Assembly (NCBI GenBank): GCA_913055205.1
Contig: CAJXJN010000011.1
Span: 1-64,000, forward strand
Origin: an uncultured Sulfurovum sp.
GTDB taxonomy: Bacteria; Campylobacterota; Campylobacteria; Campylobacterales; Sulfurovaceae
Reading direction: 5' to 3'
Length of the DNA: 64,000 nucleotides
A program made the translations under genes and the position numbers. Position 1 is the stretch's first letter. Each line of letters opens with the position of its first letter. The notes beneath the pieces were generated by a model, which did not search any database, was not told where the DNA came from, and was given only the letters and a program-made list of their open reading frames with translations. Below, piece by piece: positions 24,261 to 32,517 of this stretch.

Positions 24261-25385
24261 TTAGCTTCTTTTATTGTCAACATACAACAGCACATCTTTT
24301 ATAACCAATTTTTGAACAGCAGAAATGAGTGTTCCCATGAGTTTATAATCTGGTTGGTTATTTTTTGTTGGGAGTGAAATATTTAATTCATCTGCATCTT
24401 TTGCATAAAAATTTCTACCATAATGAAATTCTCCCGTATAAGATGATTTATGAATTGCTGCTGTTACAAAAATTGACGCAAATTTAGGCAAATCTTCAGT
24501 ATGAACAACTGCAATATGGTCATCTCCTCCATATTTATAGTTTCTGTATTTCGCAGAGCCAAACATATCAATTGTTGTAGTATTCTCTGAAAAAACATCA
24601 ACATCATTTCCAATAAATGCTGAAATTCCTTCATCAGTTTCACCAGCTGTTACAAAGGGTAAAGTTCCTGAAACTCTATCTGCACTTTTTAGGCGTTTGC
24701 CACGAGTAGATTTTCCAAATAATTTTTCAAGATTAAAGGTTTCCCATTGCATATTTTCAAAATCCTCTAAAACCTGCTCCTCTTCACTAGTTAAAGTATA
24801 ATCTTCTAAACCATTAGCCGCAAGATATGCCTCAAGCTCTGCTATTCGCTCTGCCTCTAATTCTGATATAAAACTCTCCATAAAATCAAAATCTATTTTG
24901 CCATTTTTTGTTGGGAGTTTTATTAATTGGTTTGCAATAATTTTTACATTAAAACTTGAACCACCCCAAGTAAAAGAACTAAAAGATTTTGTCATTGCCA
25001 AAACAAAAAAGAGTGCATTTTGTTTATTAAATTTATCATCTTTAGGTTTAATAATTTTTATTTTATCACCTGTAAAATATGGTTTTTCTTGATAAAACAT
25101 TGTTGCTGTATCTTGCCCAAATGAGATTGTATTTCCTTCATTTAAAAATTGCTTATCTTCATTGATATAACCACGAACACCATTATTTAAACTTGTTCTA
25201 ACAACATAAGGTTTGCCATTTTCTGAAATTGTTATTTTATTTGCATCAAATCGTTTTTTATAAGAATTTATCTCAAACAAATCCCCAATCCTAAACTCTC
25301 CCCACTCAACTTTCTCTAAGTTTTTGTTGAGTGGGGTATCTACTTTCCCTGACTTTGACCTTTTAAAATAGTAGAAACTTCCCAA
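24261..25385 (-). CDS. restriction-modification specificity subunit (BcgI B-like)
   Basis: A 374-aa protein with two target-recognition halves: the first around FRIGDLFEINSYKKRF to LIKLPTKNGKIDFDFM, and the second around FNLEKLFGKSTRGKRL to ISLPTKNNQPDYKLM. A helical spacer lies between (ELEAERIAELEAYL). This symmetric shape is that of type I HsdS and the BcgI B subunit. The frame opens at TTG (25385) inside the restored 3' end of the RM gene; a later start is possible. Size (374 against 341 for BcgI B) fits. Confidence 0.78.
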   Translation of the reverse strand: MGSFYYFKRSKSGKVDTPLNKNLEKVEWGEFRIGDLFEINSYKKRFDANKITISENGKPYVVRTSLNNGVRGYINEDKQFLNEGNTISFGQDTATMFYQEKPYFTGDKIKIIKPKDDKFNKQNALFFVLAMTKSFSSFTWGGSSFNVKIIANQLIKLPTKNGKIDFDFMESFISELEAERIAELEAYLAANGLEDYTLTSEEEQVLEDFENMQWETFNLEKLFGKSTRGKRLKSADRVSGTLPFVTAGETDEGISAFIGNDVDVFSENTTTIDMFGSAKYRNYKYGGDDHIAVVHTEDLPKFASIFVTAAIHKSSYTGEFHYGRNFYAKDADELNISLPTKNNQPDYKLMGTLISAVQKLVIKDVLLYVDNKRS

Positions 25386-25409
25386 GCCAAATAGTCACTG
25401 ACAGTTTTT

Positions 25410-27362
25410 TTAAAATCTTCCAAAGTGGGTTTGGTATCTATGGGGGGCTGTTTGGTTCCAGTCTGCCCCATTTTCAGGGTCTATGGTGCCTTCATGATAC
25501 TCTTTTTCTGTAAAGATATTGAGCTTACTTTTGCCAAAACGCACTAAGTTTACCAGCTCCTCATATCGCTCTTTTGCATTGTCTGTATCTTTTAGATTAT
25601 TACTTGCTTTTTTACGGTTACTTCTAGTATAGCCATCGTTAGAGAAGTCTATGAATTTTACCATCTCATCTTTGTGATGCCTTTCGTTTACTTTAAAAAC
25701 ATATATATTGGTCTGCACACTTGATTTACCTATAAAAATATCTACAGGCATCTTGATACTTGCTATAAGCGTATGTTTTTTTAGTATCTCTTTGTTGTAC
25801 TCTATCGCTTTTCCCGAGCCTGCCGAATTTTGTATGATGATAGCAGCATAACCTTTATTCATCATATTTAGCGCTTTGAGAACAAAGTTCATACCATTAC
25901 CCGGAGCTGAGTATGGTGGGTTCAATATAAAAGCATCAGCAGGGAATTTACTGTCTGTATCACCAAAACCATAATTACCGTCAAAATCTACCAATGAATC
26001 TTTGTTTAAAATATTTGAGCTTCCATCACCCATAAGAATCATATTTAAAATAGCCAACATATAGACACTAGAAAGCAACTCTAGTCCAAGCAGTTGTTCA
26101 GATTTGATTTTAATCTCTTTTTGGGTAAGCTCATTGGGTGAAGTGATATTCTCTTTTGCATCAATGAGCATCTCATTCATGGCAGCTACCAATAAACCTG
26201 CAGAACCAGTCGCAAAATCCCATACATATGAGTCTTTATTGACTCTTGCCAATTTTACTAAAAGTGTAGCTATGTAAGAGGGAGTTAGTACCACATCATT
26301 AAGTTTGTCTTGTGAAAAACCAAGCCAACCATACATCTCATTAAATAGCTTTCCTGTAAAATCAGTGGTTAAGCCTATTTTATAATATATCCCTAAATCA
26401 TCTACAATTTTTGTAAAAACCCTTTTAAGTTGACTCTCACCATTTTTTACTTTGTTTATATTTTCAGTGGTAAGTGTATTTTCTAATGTTCTTACAATTA
26501 AATCTCTCTTCTCTTTAGGAATCTGTTTTTCACCTAAAAAAGCTTTGATTTTTCTTACTGCAATATCTCCATCTCTATTACCCTCTTCGGTAGAAGATAT
26601 TAACTCAGATTTGTCAAGTGGAGCAACTTTTCCAGGTATGCCAAGTGTCGCTATGATAGAAGCAGCCACAAGATAGACACGATCACTTTCAGATAAGCCT
26701 TTTTCATTTTCGTAGATGTCATTGTTGAGTTTTTTTAAGCTTGTATCAATCTCTTTTTCTCGTTGCTCTTTGAGCTTGTCAAGCTCCTCTTGTGAGAGAC
26801 TTAATTTTTTTACTTGCTCAATAAATTTATTAAAATTTTTAGGTGCTAAAAATGAAAAGTCTGAGAATTCTCCAACCTTTTGTCCTGCTCCAAGATTCTC
26901 TCTTGAAACATAATAGACACCAATTTCATGTTTGATTTTTCCACTTTCATCTTTATAGCCTGTCATTCCAATGGCAATAATGTCTGTATAGCTAGTATGA
27001 TGCAAGAGAGCATTTGCATAATGGACTGCTCCATTGACTGCATAAGAGTTTATATTTTTAAAATGGGGTTCATTTTTAGCAGTTCTATTTTCAACTTGTT
27101 TGCTCTTGTCTAATTTTACAAGTTTATTTTTGTAGCCTTTGTATTCAATAAGAATAGGATAGTAGTCTAAATTTTTATCTTGCAGTAATAATTTAGCATC
27201 AGGACGGTTTGCTCCTGTTCCACCATTTTTAGTAAAATAATCACTAAGTGCTTGATCTATCTCACTGTTTAAAGATTCCTGCTCTAGCTTGTAATCTAAC
27301 TTATAAGATTTTAGCCATCCATTAGCTAAATCTGTAATATTTGGTTCTATTGATTTTGCCAT
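25410..27362 (-). CDS. fused endonuclease-methyltransferase (BcgI A-like), frameshifted 3' end
   Basis: A 650-aa protein. The N-terminal nuclease has a PD-(D/E)xK pattern (D55 in RPDAKLL, E73-x-K75 in IEYKG). The C-terminal half is an N6-adenine methyltransferase with motif I DFATGSAG (about 380) and motif IV NPPYS (about 480). Size and layout match BcgI A (about 640 aa), a type IIB enzyme that cuts on both sides of its site. Near the end, a C6 run on the minus strand (25442-25447) throws the frame into HRYQTHFGRF-stop. With five Cs it would continue PIDTKPTLEDFKK, then TVSDYLAWEVSTIL, and stop at 25340, a typical family end. Confidence 0.78.
   Translation of the reverse strand: MAKSIEPNITDLANGWLKSYKLDYKLEQESLNSEIDQALSDYFTKNGGTGANRPDAKLLLQDKNLDYYPILIEYKGYKNKLVKLDKSKQVENRTAKNEPHFKNINSYAVNGAVHYANALLHHTSYTDIIAIGMTGYKDESGKIKHEIGVYYVSRENLGAGQKVGEFSDFSFLAPKNFNKFIEQVKKLSLSQEELDKLKEQREKEIDTSLKKLNNDIYENEKGLSESDRVYLVAASIIATLGIPGKVAPLDKSELISSTEEGNRDGDIAVRKIKAFLGEKQIPKEKRDLIVRTLENTLTTENINKVKNGESQLKRVFTKIVDDLGIYYKIGLTTDFTGKLFNEMYGWLGFSQDKLNDVVLTPSYIATLLVKLARVNKDSYVWDFATGSAGLLVAAMNEMLIDAKENITSPNELTQKEIKIKSEQLLGLELLSSVYMLAILNMILMGDGSSNILNKDSLVDFDGNYGFGDTDSKFPADAFILNPPYSAPGNGMNFVLKALNMMNKGYAAIIIQNSAGSGKAIEYNKEILKKHTLIASIKMPVDIFIGKSSVQTNIYVFKVNERHHKDEMVKFIDFSNDGYTRSNRKKASNNLKDTDNAKERYEELVNLVRFGKSKLNIFTEKEYHEGTIDPENGADWNQTAPHRYQTHFGRF
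25442..25447 (-). repeat. C6 homopolymer at the RM frameshift
   Basis: Six Cs on the coding strand. One fewer would restore about 36 more family-like residues to the RM subunit and overlap the S gene. It is either a phase-variable tract, a fixed mutation or a sequence error. Confidence 0.6.
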
Positions 27363-27606
27363 CTTAACTCTCCCGTATTATGAAGGATATTTTACCCAAA
27401 CAACACTTTGACACCTACTAAAGAAAATGTTATTTTATATCAGCAAGATATGACAATTTATCATATTTTTATCTTCATCCCTCTAAAAAAGCTATACTTC
27501 ACCCGTACCCTTTTACATGGGGTAGTGTTCTAACTTTTATATCATTTAGGTCAGGCTAGGAATTTATAGTGTGGGCGGTAAAAATTTGAGATGAAGGGGT
27601 ACATAT

Positions 27607-27717
27607 ATGGAAATACTGTTTTCTGTACTATTTCTTATGCTTGGAATAATACAAGCCATATTTATGTGGTTAAATTATAAAGAGTGTAAGCAACAAAAGA
27701 ACACAGACAAAGACTAA
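27607..27717 (+). CDS. 36-aa membrane peptide
   Basis: ATG at 27607 with AAGGGG 5 bases before it opens 36 codons. The product has one transmembrane helix (LFSVLFLMLGIIQAIFMWL) and a short charged tail (NYKECKQQKNTDKD). A terminator-like hairpin follows 16 bases after the stop. It stands alone in a 460-base gap; the 240 bases before it show no other feature. No family recognised. Confidence 0.5.
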   Translation: MEILFSVLFLMLGIIQAIFMWLNYKECKQQKNTDKD

Positions 27718-27733
27718 AGTCTAGTCTCACAAG

Positions 27734-27759
27734 GTTTAGAGAGGCGCAACTCTCTAGAC
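27734..27759 (+). terminator. terminator-like hairpin
   Basis: GTTTAGAGAG (27734-27743) and CTCTCTAGAC (27750-27759) form a 10-bp stem (one G-T pair) after the 36-aa gene. It is followed by TTCTG rather than a U-run. Confidence 0.5.
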
Positions 27760-27822
27760 TTCTGTGTACCCTTCCTAATATTTTACACCATCAAACTTTA
27801 AAACTATATAAAAGATATCAAG

Positions 27823-28020
27823 CTATCTCTCCAAAGGATTATCACTCCGCTTCTTCACTTTTCTCTCCTGCTCTTCAGAGATATTAGGCTGCGAAAACTC
27901 TACTTTTCCATAGATGATACACCCTCTGCATCCGGGATCACAGACATGGGAGAGTTTCATGCACCACTCTTTTATATCACCATTCTTACCTAAATACTGA
28001 CATCCCCAACCACTGGCCAT
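27823..28020 (-). CDS. small Cys-rich protein
   Basis: A 65-aa soluble protein with five cysteines: C7 (GWGCQYL), C20 (EWC), C27, C31 and C34 (VCDPGCRGC). The CxxxCxxC pattern and the tight packing suggest a zinc or iron-sulfur site. The N-terminal MASGWGCQY looks conserved in kind, and the C-terminal 25 residues are charged and probably unstructured. No known family is assigned. Confidence 0.6.
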   Translation of the reverse strand: MASGWGCQYLGKNGDIKEWCMKLSHVCDPGCRGCIIYGKVEFSQPNISEEQERKVKKRSDNPLER

Positions 28021-28069
28021 ACTAATATACTCCTCTATTATTTATTGGTCGGCTAAAGCCAACCCTACT

Positions 28070-28345
28070 TTAATATCTGATTTCAAAACCGTCTGTAGTA
28101 AATTCTGCATCATCTATGATCTCATATTTCACATCTTCCACAGAACTTAAGGGGGATCCCTCTTTAAGTATCTGTATGAATGTATCAAGATCATCATCAA
28201 AGACTTCTGCTACCACTTCAACTGTGCCATCAGATAAATTTTGGATGTATCCTTTAAACTGTTTCTTCATTAATGCCTGTGAAACGAACTTTCTATAGAA
28301 TACACCCTGCACTCTACCAAAAATGACAAATCTGTACCACTCCAT
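28070..28345 (-). CDS. acyP: acylphosphatase
   Basis: A 91-aa acylphosphatase that hydrolyses carboxyl-phosphate bonds. The active-site loop is GRVQGVFYRKF (catalytic R about 18) and the second signature is GYIQNLSDGTVEV (Asn about 36). Its start is 2 bases from the stop of the TerB-like gene, so they form one unit. Confidence 0.93.
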   Translation of the reverse strand: MEWYRFVIFGRVQGVFYRKFVSQALMKKQFKGYIQNLSDGTVEVVAEVFDDDLDTFIQILKEGSPLSSVEDVKYEIIDDAEFTTDGFEIRY

Positions 28346-28347
28346 CC

Positions 28348-28791
28348 TTACACTTCTCCATACTCTTCTTTAAGATTTTGCAGGAACTCCAAAATACGTG
28401 TTTGAAACAGTACTTCTTCTTCATTTTCATCATCCAGACACTCATGCAGCTGCATAAGCATATCCATATCTATTTTTTGGGCAAAACGTTTTACCTCTTT
28501 TGTCTCTCGTTCCACAAGCATAACAAGATGTTCAAAATCGAGTCCATTCTGGGTAATGATCTTATTGTGATATTCATTTACCGTATCTATGAGTAACTCT
28601 GCCCTGTCATGATCATCATCATAAATAGTATATGCTATCTCTTTGAGTTTCTGTTTTTCACATTCATCTATCTCTCCATTGGAAGAAACCATCAATGTCA
28701 GGATCTTTGCACGGTATTCCAGAGAGCTATGGTGATAAACTAGAAACTCTCTGAACATTTTGGTTACTTTACGTTTAAAGATCTTAAACAT
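28348..28791 (-). CDS. TerB-like protein
   Basis: A 147-aa helical protein. The SSNGEIDECEKQKLKEIA segment is the metal-binding loop of the TerB (tellurite-resistance-like) fold, followed by acidic helices. TerB-like domains bind divalent metal ions, but the cellular role is not known. It is basic at the N-terminus (FKIFKRKVTKMFREF) and has no leader. It is cotranscribed with acyP. Confidence 0.62.
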   Translation of the reverse strand: MFKIFKRKVTKMFREFLVYHHSSLEYRAKILTLMVSSNGEIDECEKQKLKEIAYTIYDDDHDRAELLIDTVNEYHNKIITQNGLDFEHLVMLVERETKEVKRFAQKIDMDMLMQLHECLDDENEEEVLFQTRILEFLQNLKEEYGEV

Positions 28792-28881
28792 TTTTTTCCT
28801 TCATACTCTATGATATAATTAACACCATTTTAACAAAAAAATACTATAGTTCTATAATTTTTAAATCAAAGAGGCATATGA

Positions 28882-29667
28882 ATGAACAATATCGATCTTG
28901 TCATCATCCTTAGTACTGCTTTTTTAGGCAGCGTAGGACACTGCATTGGGATGTGTGGAGGCATTGTCGTAGCCTATAGCTCTACAAAAATCGACCAGAC
29001 TTCATCATGGACACGACAAACCATCTCTCATCTTGCCTATAACTTTGGGCGTGTAATGACCTACACTATCTTGGGTGCCATGTTTGGTCTTCTGGGCAAA
29101 GCCATTGCCTTTACCCCTACAACAAAAGGTGTGCTTTTTGTACTTACAGGTATTTTGATGATCTTGGCAGGATCATCCCTTATAGGTAATCTCAAGTTTC
29201 TCAACTCTGCAGAGTGGTCTGTCTCCAAAAACAGCTGGTACCAAAACAGTTTTAGAAAACTCATTAGCAGCAAATCACTGCAAAGCTTCTTTCTGCTTGG
29301 TATGCTTAACGGTATCATCCCCTGTGGTCTTGTCTACTCTTTTGCTATTTTTGCAGCAAGTACGGCAAGCCCGTTATGGGGAGCTATTGTTATGGCAACC
29401 TTTGGATTGGCCACCATTCCTGCCCTTTTCTTTTTAGGTACCATTACCAGATTCTTGCAAAAAGGATCTCTTCGGGGAACCATGATGAAACTCGCTGCCA
29501 TGCTTGTTATCTTTTACGGGTTCTACACGCTTTACAAAGGGTATAAGTTCATCGCTCACCCTAAAGAGACACAAGAGATGATAGACAGTATGCAAACAGG
29601 AAGCATCAAGAGTAAACTGGAAGGCAAATGTGGAGGCATGAAGTGTGCTCCCGGAAAATGTGGTTAA
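28882..29667 (+). CDS. UreH/TauE-like membrane protein with C-terminal MKCAPGKCG
   Basis: A 261-aa polytopic membrane protein of the DsbD-like/UreH_2 type. Its first helix carries GHCIGMCGG (C21, C25), the Cys pair typical of family members linked to cytochrome oxidase copper loading or cytochrome biogenesis. Six helices are visible. The C-terminus ends GKCGGMKCAPGKCG, four Cys in 13 residues, the same motif as in the 18721 lipoprotein and the CusB-like protein. This suggests metal capture or handover at the membrane. It stands alone on the plus strand. Confidence 0.78.
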   Translation: MNNIDLVIILSTAFLGSVGHCIGMCGGIVVAYSSTKIDQTSSWTRQTISHLAYNFGRVMTYTILGAMFGLLGKAIAFTPTTKGVLFVLTGILMILAGSSLIGNLKFLNSAEWSVSKNSWYQNSFRKLISSKSLQSFFLLGMLNGIIPCGLVYSFAIFAASTASPLWGAIVMATFGLATIPALFFLGTITRFLQKGSLRGTMMKLAAMLVIFYGFYTLYKGYKFIAHPKETQEMIDSMQTGSIKSKLEGKCGGMKCAPGKCG

Positions 29668-29724
29668 CATCTTATTTATCTTTTTATCTTACAATGGATA
29701 TGTTTTTTATTAAAAGGAGAAAAC

Positions 29725-29940
29725 ATGTCAAAATTAGTAAAAGTAATCGAAGTTCTGGCTCAATCAGAAAAATCGTGGGAAGATGCAGCTGCAGCTGCAG
29801 TAAATGCAGCAAGTAAAAGTATCGATAATATCAGGTCTATCAATATTACGAACATGAGTGCGAAAGTAGATAATGGCAAGATCATTAAATACCGTATCAA
29901 TGCAAAGATCTCTTTTGCAATTGGCAAAAAGAGATCATAA
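29725..29940 (+). CDS. dodecin
   Basis: A 71-aa dodecin, a flavin-binding storage protein that forms hollow dodecamers. The pattern V-KVIEVLAQSEKSWEDAAAAAV, then RSINITNMSAKVDNGKI, and YRINAKISF is diagnostic. A strong AAAAGGAG lies before the ATG. It stands between the UreH-like gene and truD. Confidence 0.92.
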   Translation: MSKLVKVIEVLAQSEKSWEDAAAAAVNAASKSIDNIRSINITNMSAKVDNGKIIKYRINAKISFAIGKKRS

Positions 29941-30022
29941 GCCCTTCTATTCGTAGGCAAGAATATACCCTGAAAGAAGTGCTTTTAGGGTACACACGCT
30001 ACATTTTGGGTATAATTCACCC

Positions 30023-31123
30023 ATGAATCACATTAAAATTTACGCTTACAACCATACCCCACTTCAGTTTGATTTTAAACAAACTATAGAACGTTTTTTT
30101 GTTGAAGAGATACCTCTTTACAGTTTTACAGGAAACGGAAATTATCTTATATTAAAAATTAAAAAAACAGACATGAGTACATGGAAGCTCATCACTGTAT
30201 TAGCCAAAGCCACAGGATTACAAGAGCGTGACATTGGATATGCGGGCTTAAAAGATAAAAATGCAACCACTATACAGTATATTTCTCTACCGAAAAAGTA
30301 TGAAAAGGAACTCAACAAAAACCTCACCACAGAGAAGATAGAAATACTTGAACGTACCTATAACAAAACTCCCATCAAAATAGGACATCTTAAAGGCAAC
30401 AGATTTTCCATCATCCTGCACCATATCAACGAAAAAGACGCAAAGTTTTTTAATACCACTGCAAAAATGATGCAAAGTAAAGGCATACCCAACTACTACG
30501 GCTACCAACGTTTCGGTGAAGACAGCAAAAGTTACCTACAGGGTAAAGAGATAGCCCACTCTGGGAAAAAGCTCAAAGGAAGCAAAGAGAAACTGCTCGT
30601 ATCTGCCTACCAAAGTCACCTCTTTAACAAATGGCTCGCTCAAAGGGTCAAGCTCTCTACCATCATCGCAACGGACAAAGCAGACGTAGCAGCAAAAAAA
30701 CTCAAGTATCCTCTTGAACTTGTCAAAGTCCTGGCTAAACAGCCTCAGCTCTTTAAACTCTTTTTAGGGGATGTCATCATGCCTTACCCTTACGGAAAAA
30801 CGAACTTTGTTAAAGATATGCATCAAAGTGCCCAAGCATTTGAACTCAAAAAGATAGCCCCGACAGGACTACTCTGCGGAGCCAATGCTCTACGAGCCAA
30901 AAGTGATGCCTACCACCTCGAAGAAGCGTATGATGATACGGAACTTTCCAGCCTAAAAGGAGACAGACGTTTCGCCTGGATATGGCCCAAGGAGGTAGAG
31001 ACTGTATATGATAAAGAAGCAAAAAAACTTACTGTAGATTTCTACCTTCCAAAAGGATCTTATGCAACTACTTTTTTAGAAGAGATCGGGAAGTTTTCAT
31101 TGAAAGAAGAGAAAAGAGACTAA
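30023..31123 (+). CDS. truD: tRNA pseudouridine(13) synthase TruD
   Basis: A 366-aa TruD that makes pseudouridine at position 13 of tRNA-Glu. The catalytic Asp lies in GYAGLKDKNATTIQ (about 80), and the NYYGYQRFG motif and the split insertion domain are present. It ends at 31123, one base from the convergent small Cys protein gene. Confidence 0.94.
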   Translation: MNHIKIYAYNHTPLQFDFKQTIERFFVEEIPLYSFTGNGNYLILKIKKTDMSTWKLITVLAKATGLQERDIGYAGLKDKNATTIQYISLPKKYEKELNKNLTTEKIEILERTYNKTPIKIGHLKGNRFSIILHHINEKDAKFFNTTAKMMQSKGIPNYYGYQRFGEDSKSYLQGKEIAHSGKKLKGSKEKLLVSAYQSHLFNKWLAQRVKLSTIIATDKADVAAKKLKYPLELVKVLAKQPQLFKLFLGDVIMPYPYGKTNFVKDMHQSAQAFELKKIAPTGLLCGANALRAKSDAYHLEEAYDDTELSSLKGDRRFAWIWPKEVETVYDKEAKKLTVDFYLPKGSYATTFLEEIGKFSLKEEKRD

Positions 31124-31303
31124 CTACTTCTCCTCTTTTCCATCATCTTTTTTGGGAAGAAACTTACCACAGCCTTTATCCGGTGTTCCGCCAAAACTTT
31201 TTACTTCTCTTGCCGTGCCGTTTTCATAAATGACTGTTCTTTGACAATTTGGTGCTTCCACACAACTTTCGTTACTACATCCTACATCTTCCGGTACTGC
31301 CAT
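31124..31303 (-). CDS. small Cys-containing protein
   Basis: ATG at 31303 with AAGGA upstream opens 59 codons. The protein begins MAVPEDVGCSNESCVEAPNC and has cysteines at 9, 14, 20 and about 49 (DKGCGKF), with a Lys-rich end. The CxxxxCxxxxxC spacing could bind zinc. It is too small to be picked up easily but has good start signals. It sits 27 bases from the multihaem cytochrome stop on the same strand. Confidence 0.6.
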   Translation of the reverse strand: MAVPEDVGCSNESCVEAPNCQRTVIYENGTAREVKSFGGTPDKGCGKFLPKKDDGKEEK

Positions 31304-31330
31304 TTTATTTCCTTTTCTTTATTATTTTAA

Positions 31331-32434
31331 TTATTTTTTGATCTCAAAACTTTTTGTTTTAAAGAGATGAAACTTGGTTGCCACTTCACTCTTTTCCAAG
31401 CCCAACCCTTTAAGCATTTTGGGATTGACCAGATAATACCCGATCGATACTTCAACTTTATCACCTTTCTGTAACGTATAGTTGTAGCTTAGAACTCTTT
31501 TTTCATTGCCTTTTACTGCTGTATCCTTTACTACCTCTTTTGCAAGCCAGGGAGGTGTCGGTTTGCCATTCGCACCAATGACTCTTGCAAAATTCCTATT
31601 TGGCAGTTCAATTGTTTTCCCCTCTCTTGTTATCCTGGTTCTTACCTGCATTACACGCATAGGATGCAAGGACAAGGCATGAGTGCTTTTGTTCTCAATA
31701 ATGACATCGAATGTATTAGTATTTTCTTTAAGATTCAACTCAACATATTGACTTAACATATCTTGATGCACATGTGTTCCGGGAAAACCATGAAAAGTAT
31801 GTTCTTTGGTCTCATGGAGGTTTGAAACACTCCCTTTGACTTTTGGCATATGACAACTTACACAATTGTCGCGTTCAAGTTCATATTTGACATTCGTAGA
31901 ACATACATTCATATCATACTTGTTTTTCTTATGCGAATGACAACCTATACAGACATTACCACTGTTAAAATGGGCACTGTTTGTTTTGATTTTATGAAAA
32001 GGAGACTCGATATGCTCTTTTAATGAACCGAAATAAGATTTTTCCTCTTTCGAGATCACATTCATATTCATCATTCTGTCATGTTTGATGAACTCTATTC
32101 TATGACAGTACGCACAGGAGATTCCCTCTCTCTGGGTACTGCTGTTGGCATCAGGGACAACACCGTTATTTGTTTTAACCAGTTCCTCTATGTTGGAAGC
32201 AGCAGGAGTATGGCATTTAGCACATGCATAAGACTCAAGTTTTGTATTTTTAGGATGTTTCTTCCAGACAGCAGCATGGATCTCATCATCAAAAATAGAT
32301 GCTTTGGCATGTTGTGTTGACGTAAATTCTTTATAGATGGAAGGATGACATTCTTTACAGGTCTCACTGGGTTCGAAACTATAATTCGCATATACTGCAT
32401 ATGTCAATAAAAAAAGTGTAAGAACCTGTTTCAT
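31331..32434 (-). CDS. pentahaem cytochrome c (c554-like)
   Basis: A 367-aa periplasmic protein with signal peptide (1-16). It has five CxxCH motifs: CKECH (after SET), CAKCH, CAYCH, CIGCH and CVSCHMP. The layout resembles the cytochrome c554/c-prime group, which accepts electrons in nitrogen or sulfur oxidation. The C-terminal third is a beta-rich domain without haem. No catalytic partner lies beside it, so the reaction is unknown. Confidence 0.85.
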   Translation of the reverse strand: MKQVLTLFLLTYAVYANYSFEPSETCKECHPSIYKEFTSTQHAKASIFDDEIHAAVWKKHPKNTKLESYACAKCHTPAASNIEELVKTNNGVVPDANSSTQREGISCAYCHRIEFIKHDRMMNMNVISKEEKSYFGSLKEHIESPFHKIKTNSAHFNSGNVCIGCHSHKKNKYDMNVCSTNVKYELERDNCVSCHMPKVKGSVSNLHETKEHTFHGFPGTHVHQDMLSQYVELNLKENTNTFDVIIENKSTHALSLHPMRVMQVRTRITREGKTIELPNRNFARVIGANGKPTPPWLAKEVVKDTAVKGNEKRVLSYNYTLQKGDKVEVSIGYYLVNPKMLKGLGLEKSEVATKFHLFKTKSFEIKK

Positions 32435-32517
32435 GATAGCTCCATGGATTATTATTTTAATAATCCTGAATTATACTGGTATAACTTAAATCTATTGTTA
32501 AATGAGTACTTTTACTG

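Noticed and set aside
23779-27362. New defence system made of DUF6933 plus the RM pair
   Set aside because: Only adjacency supports it. The RM pair alone explains the locus, and DUF6933 has no known defence role.
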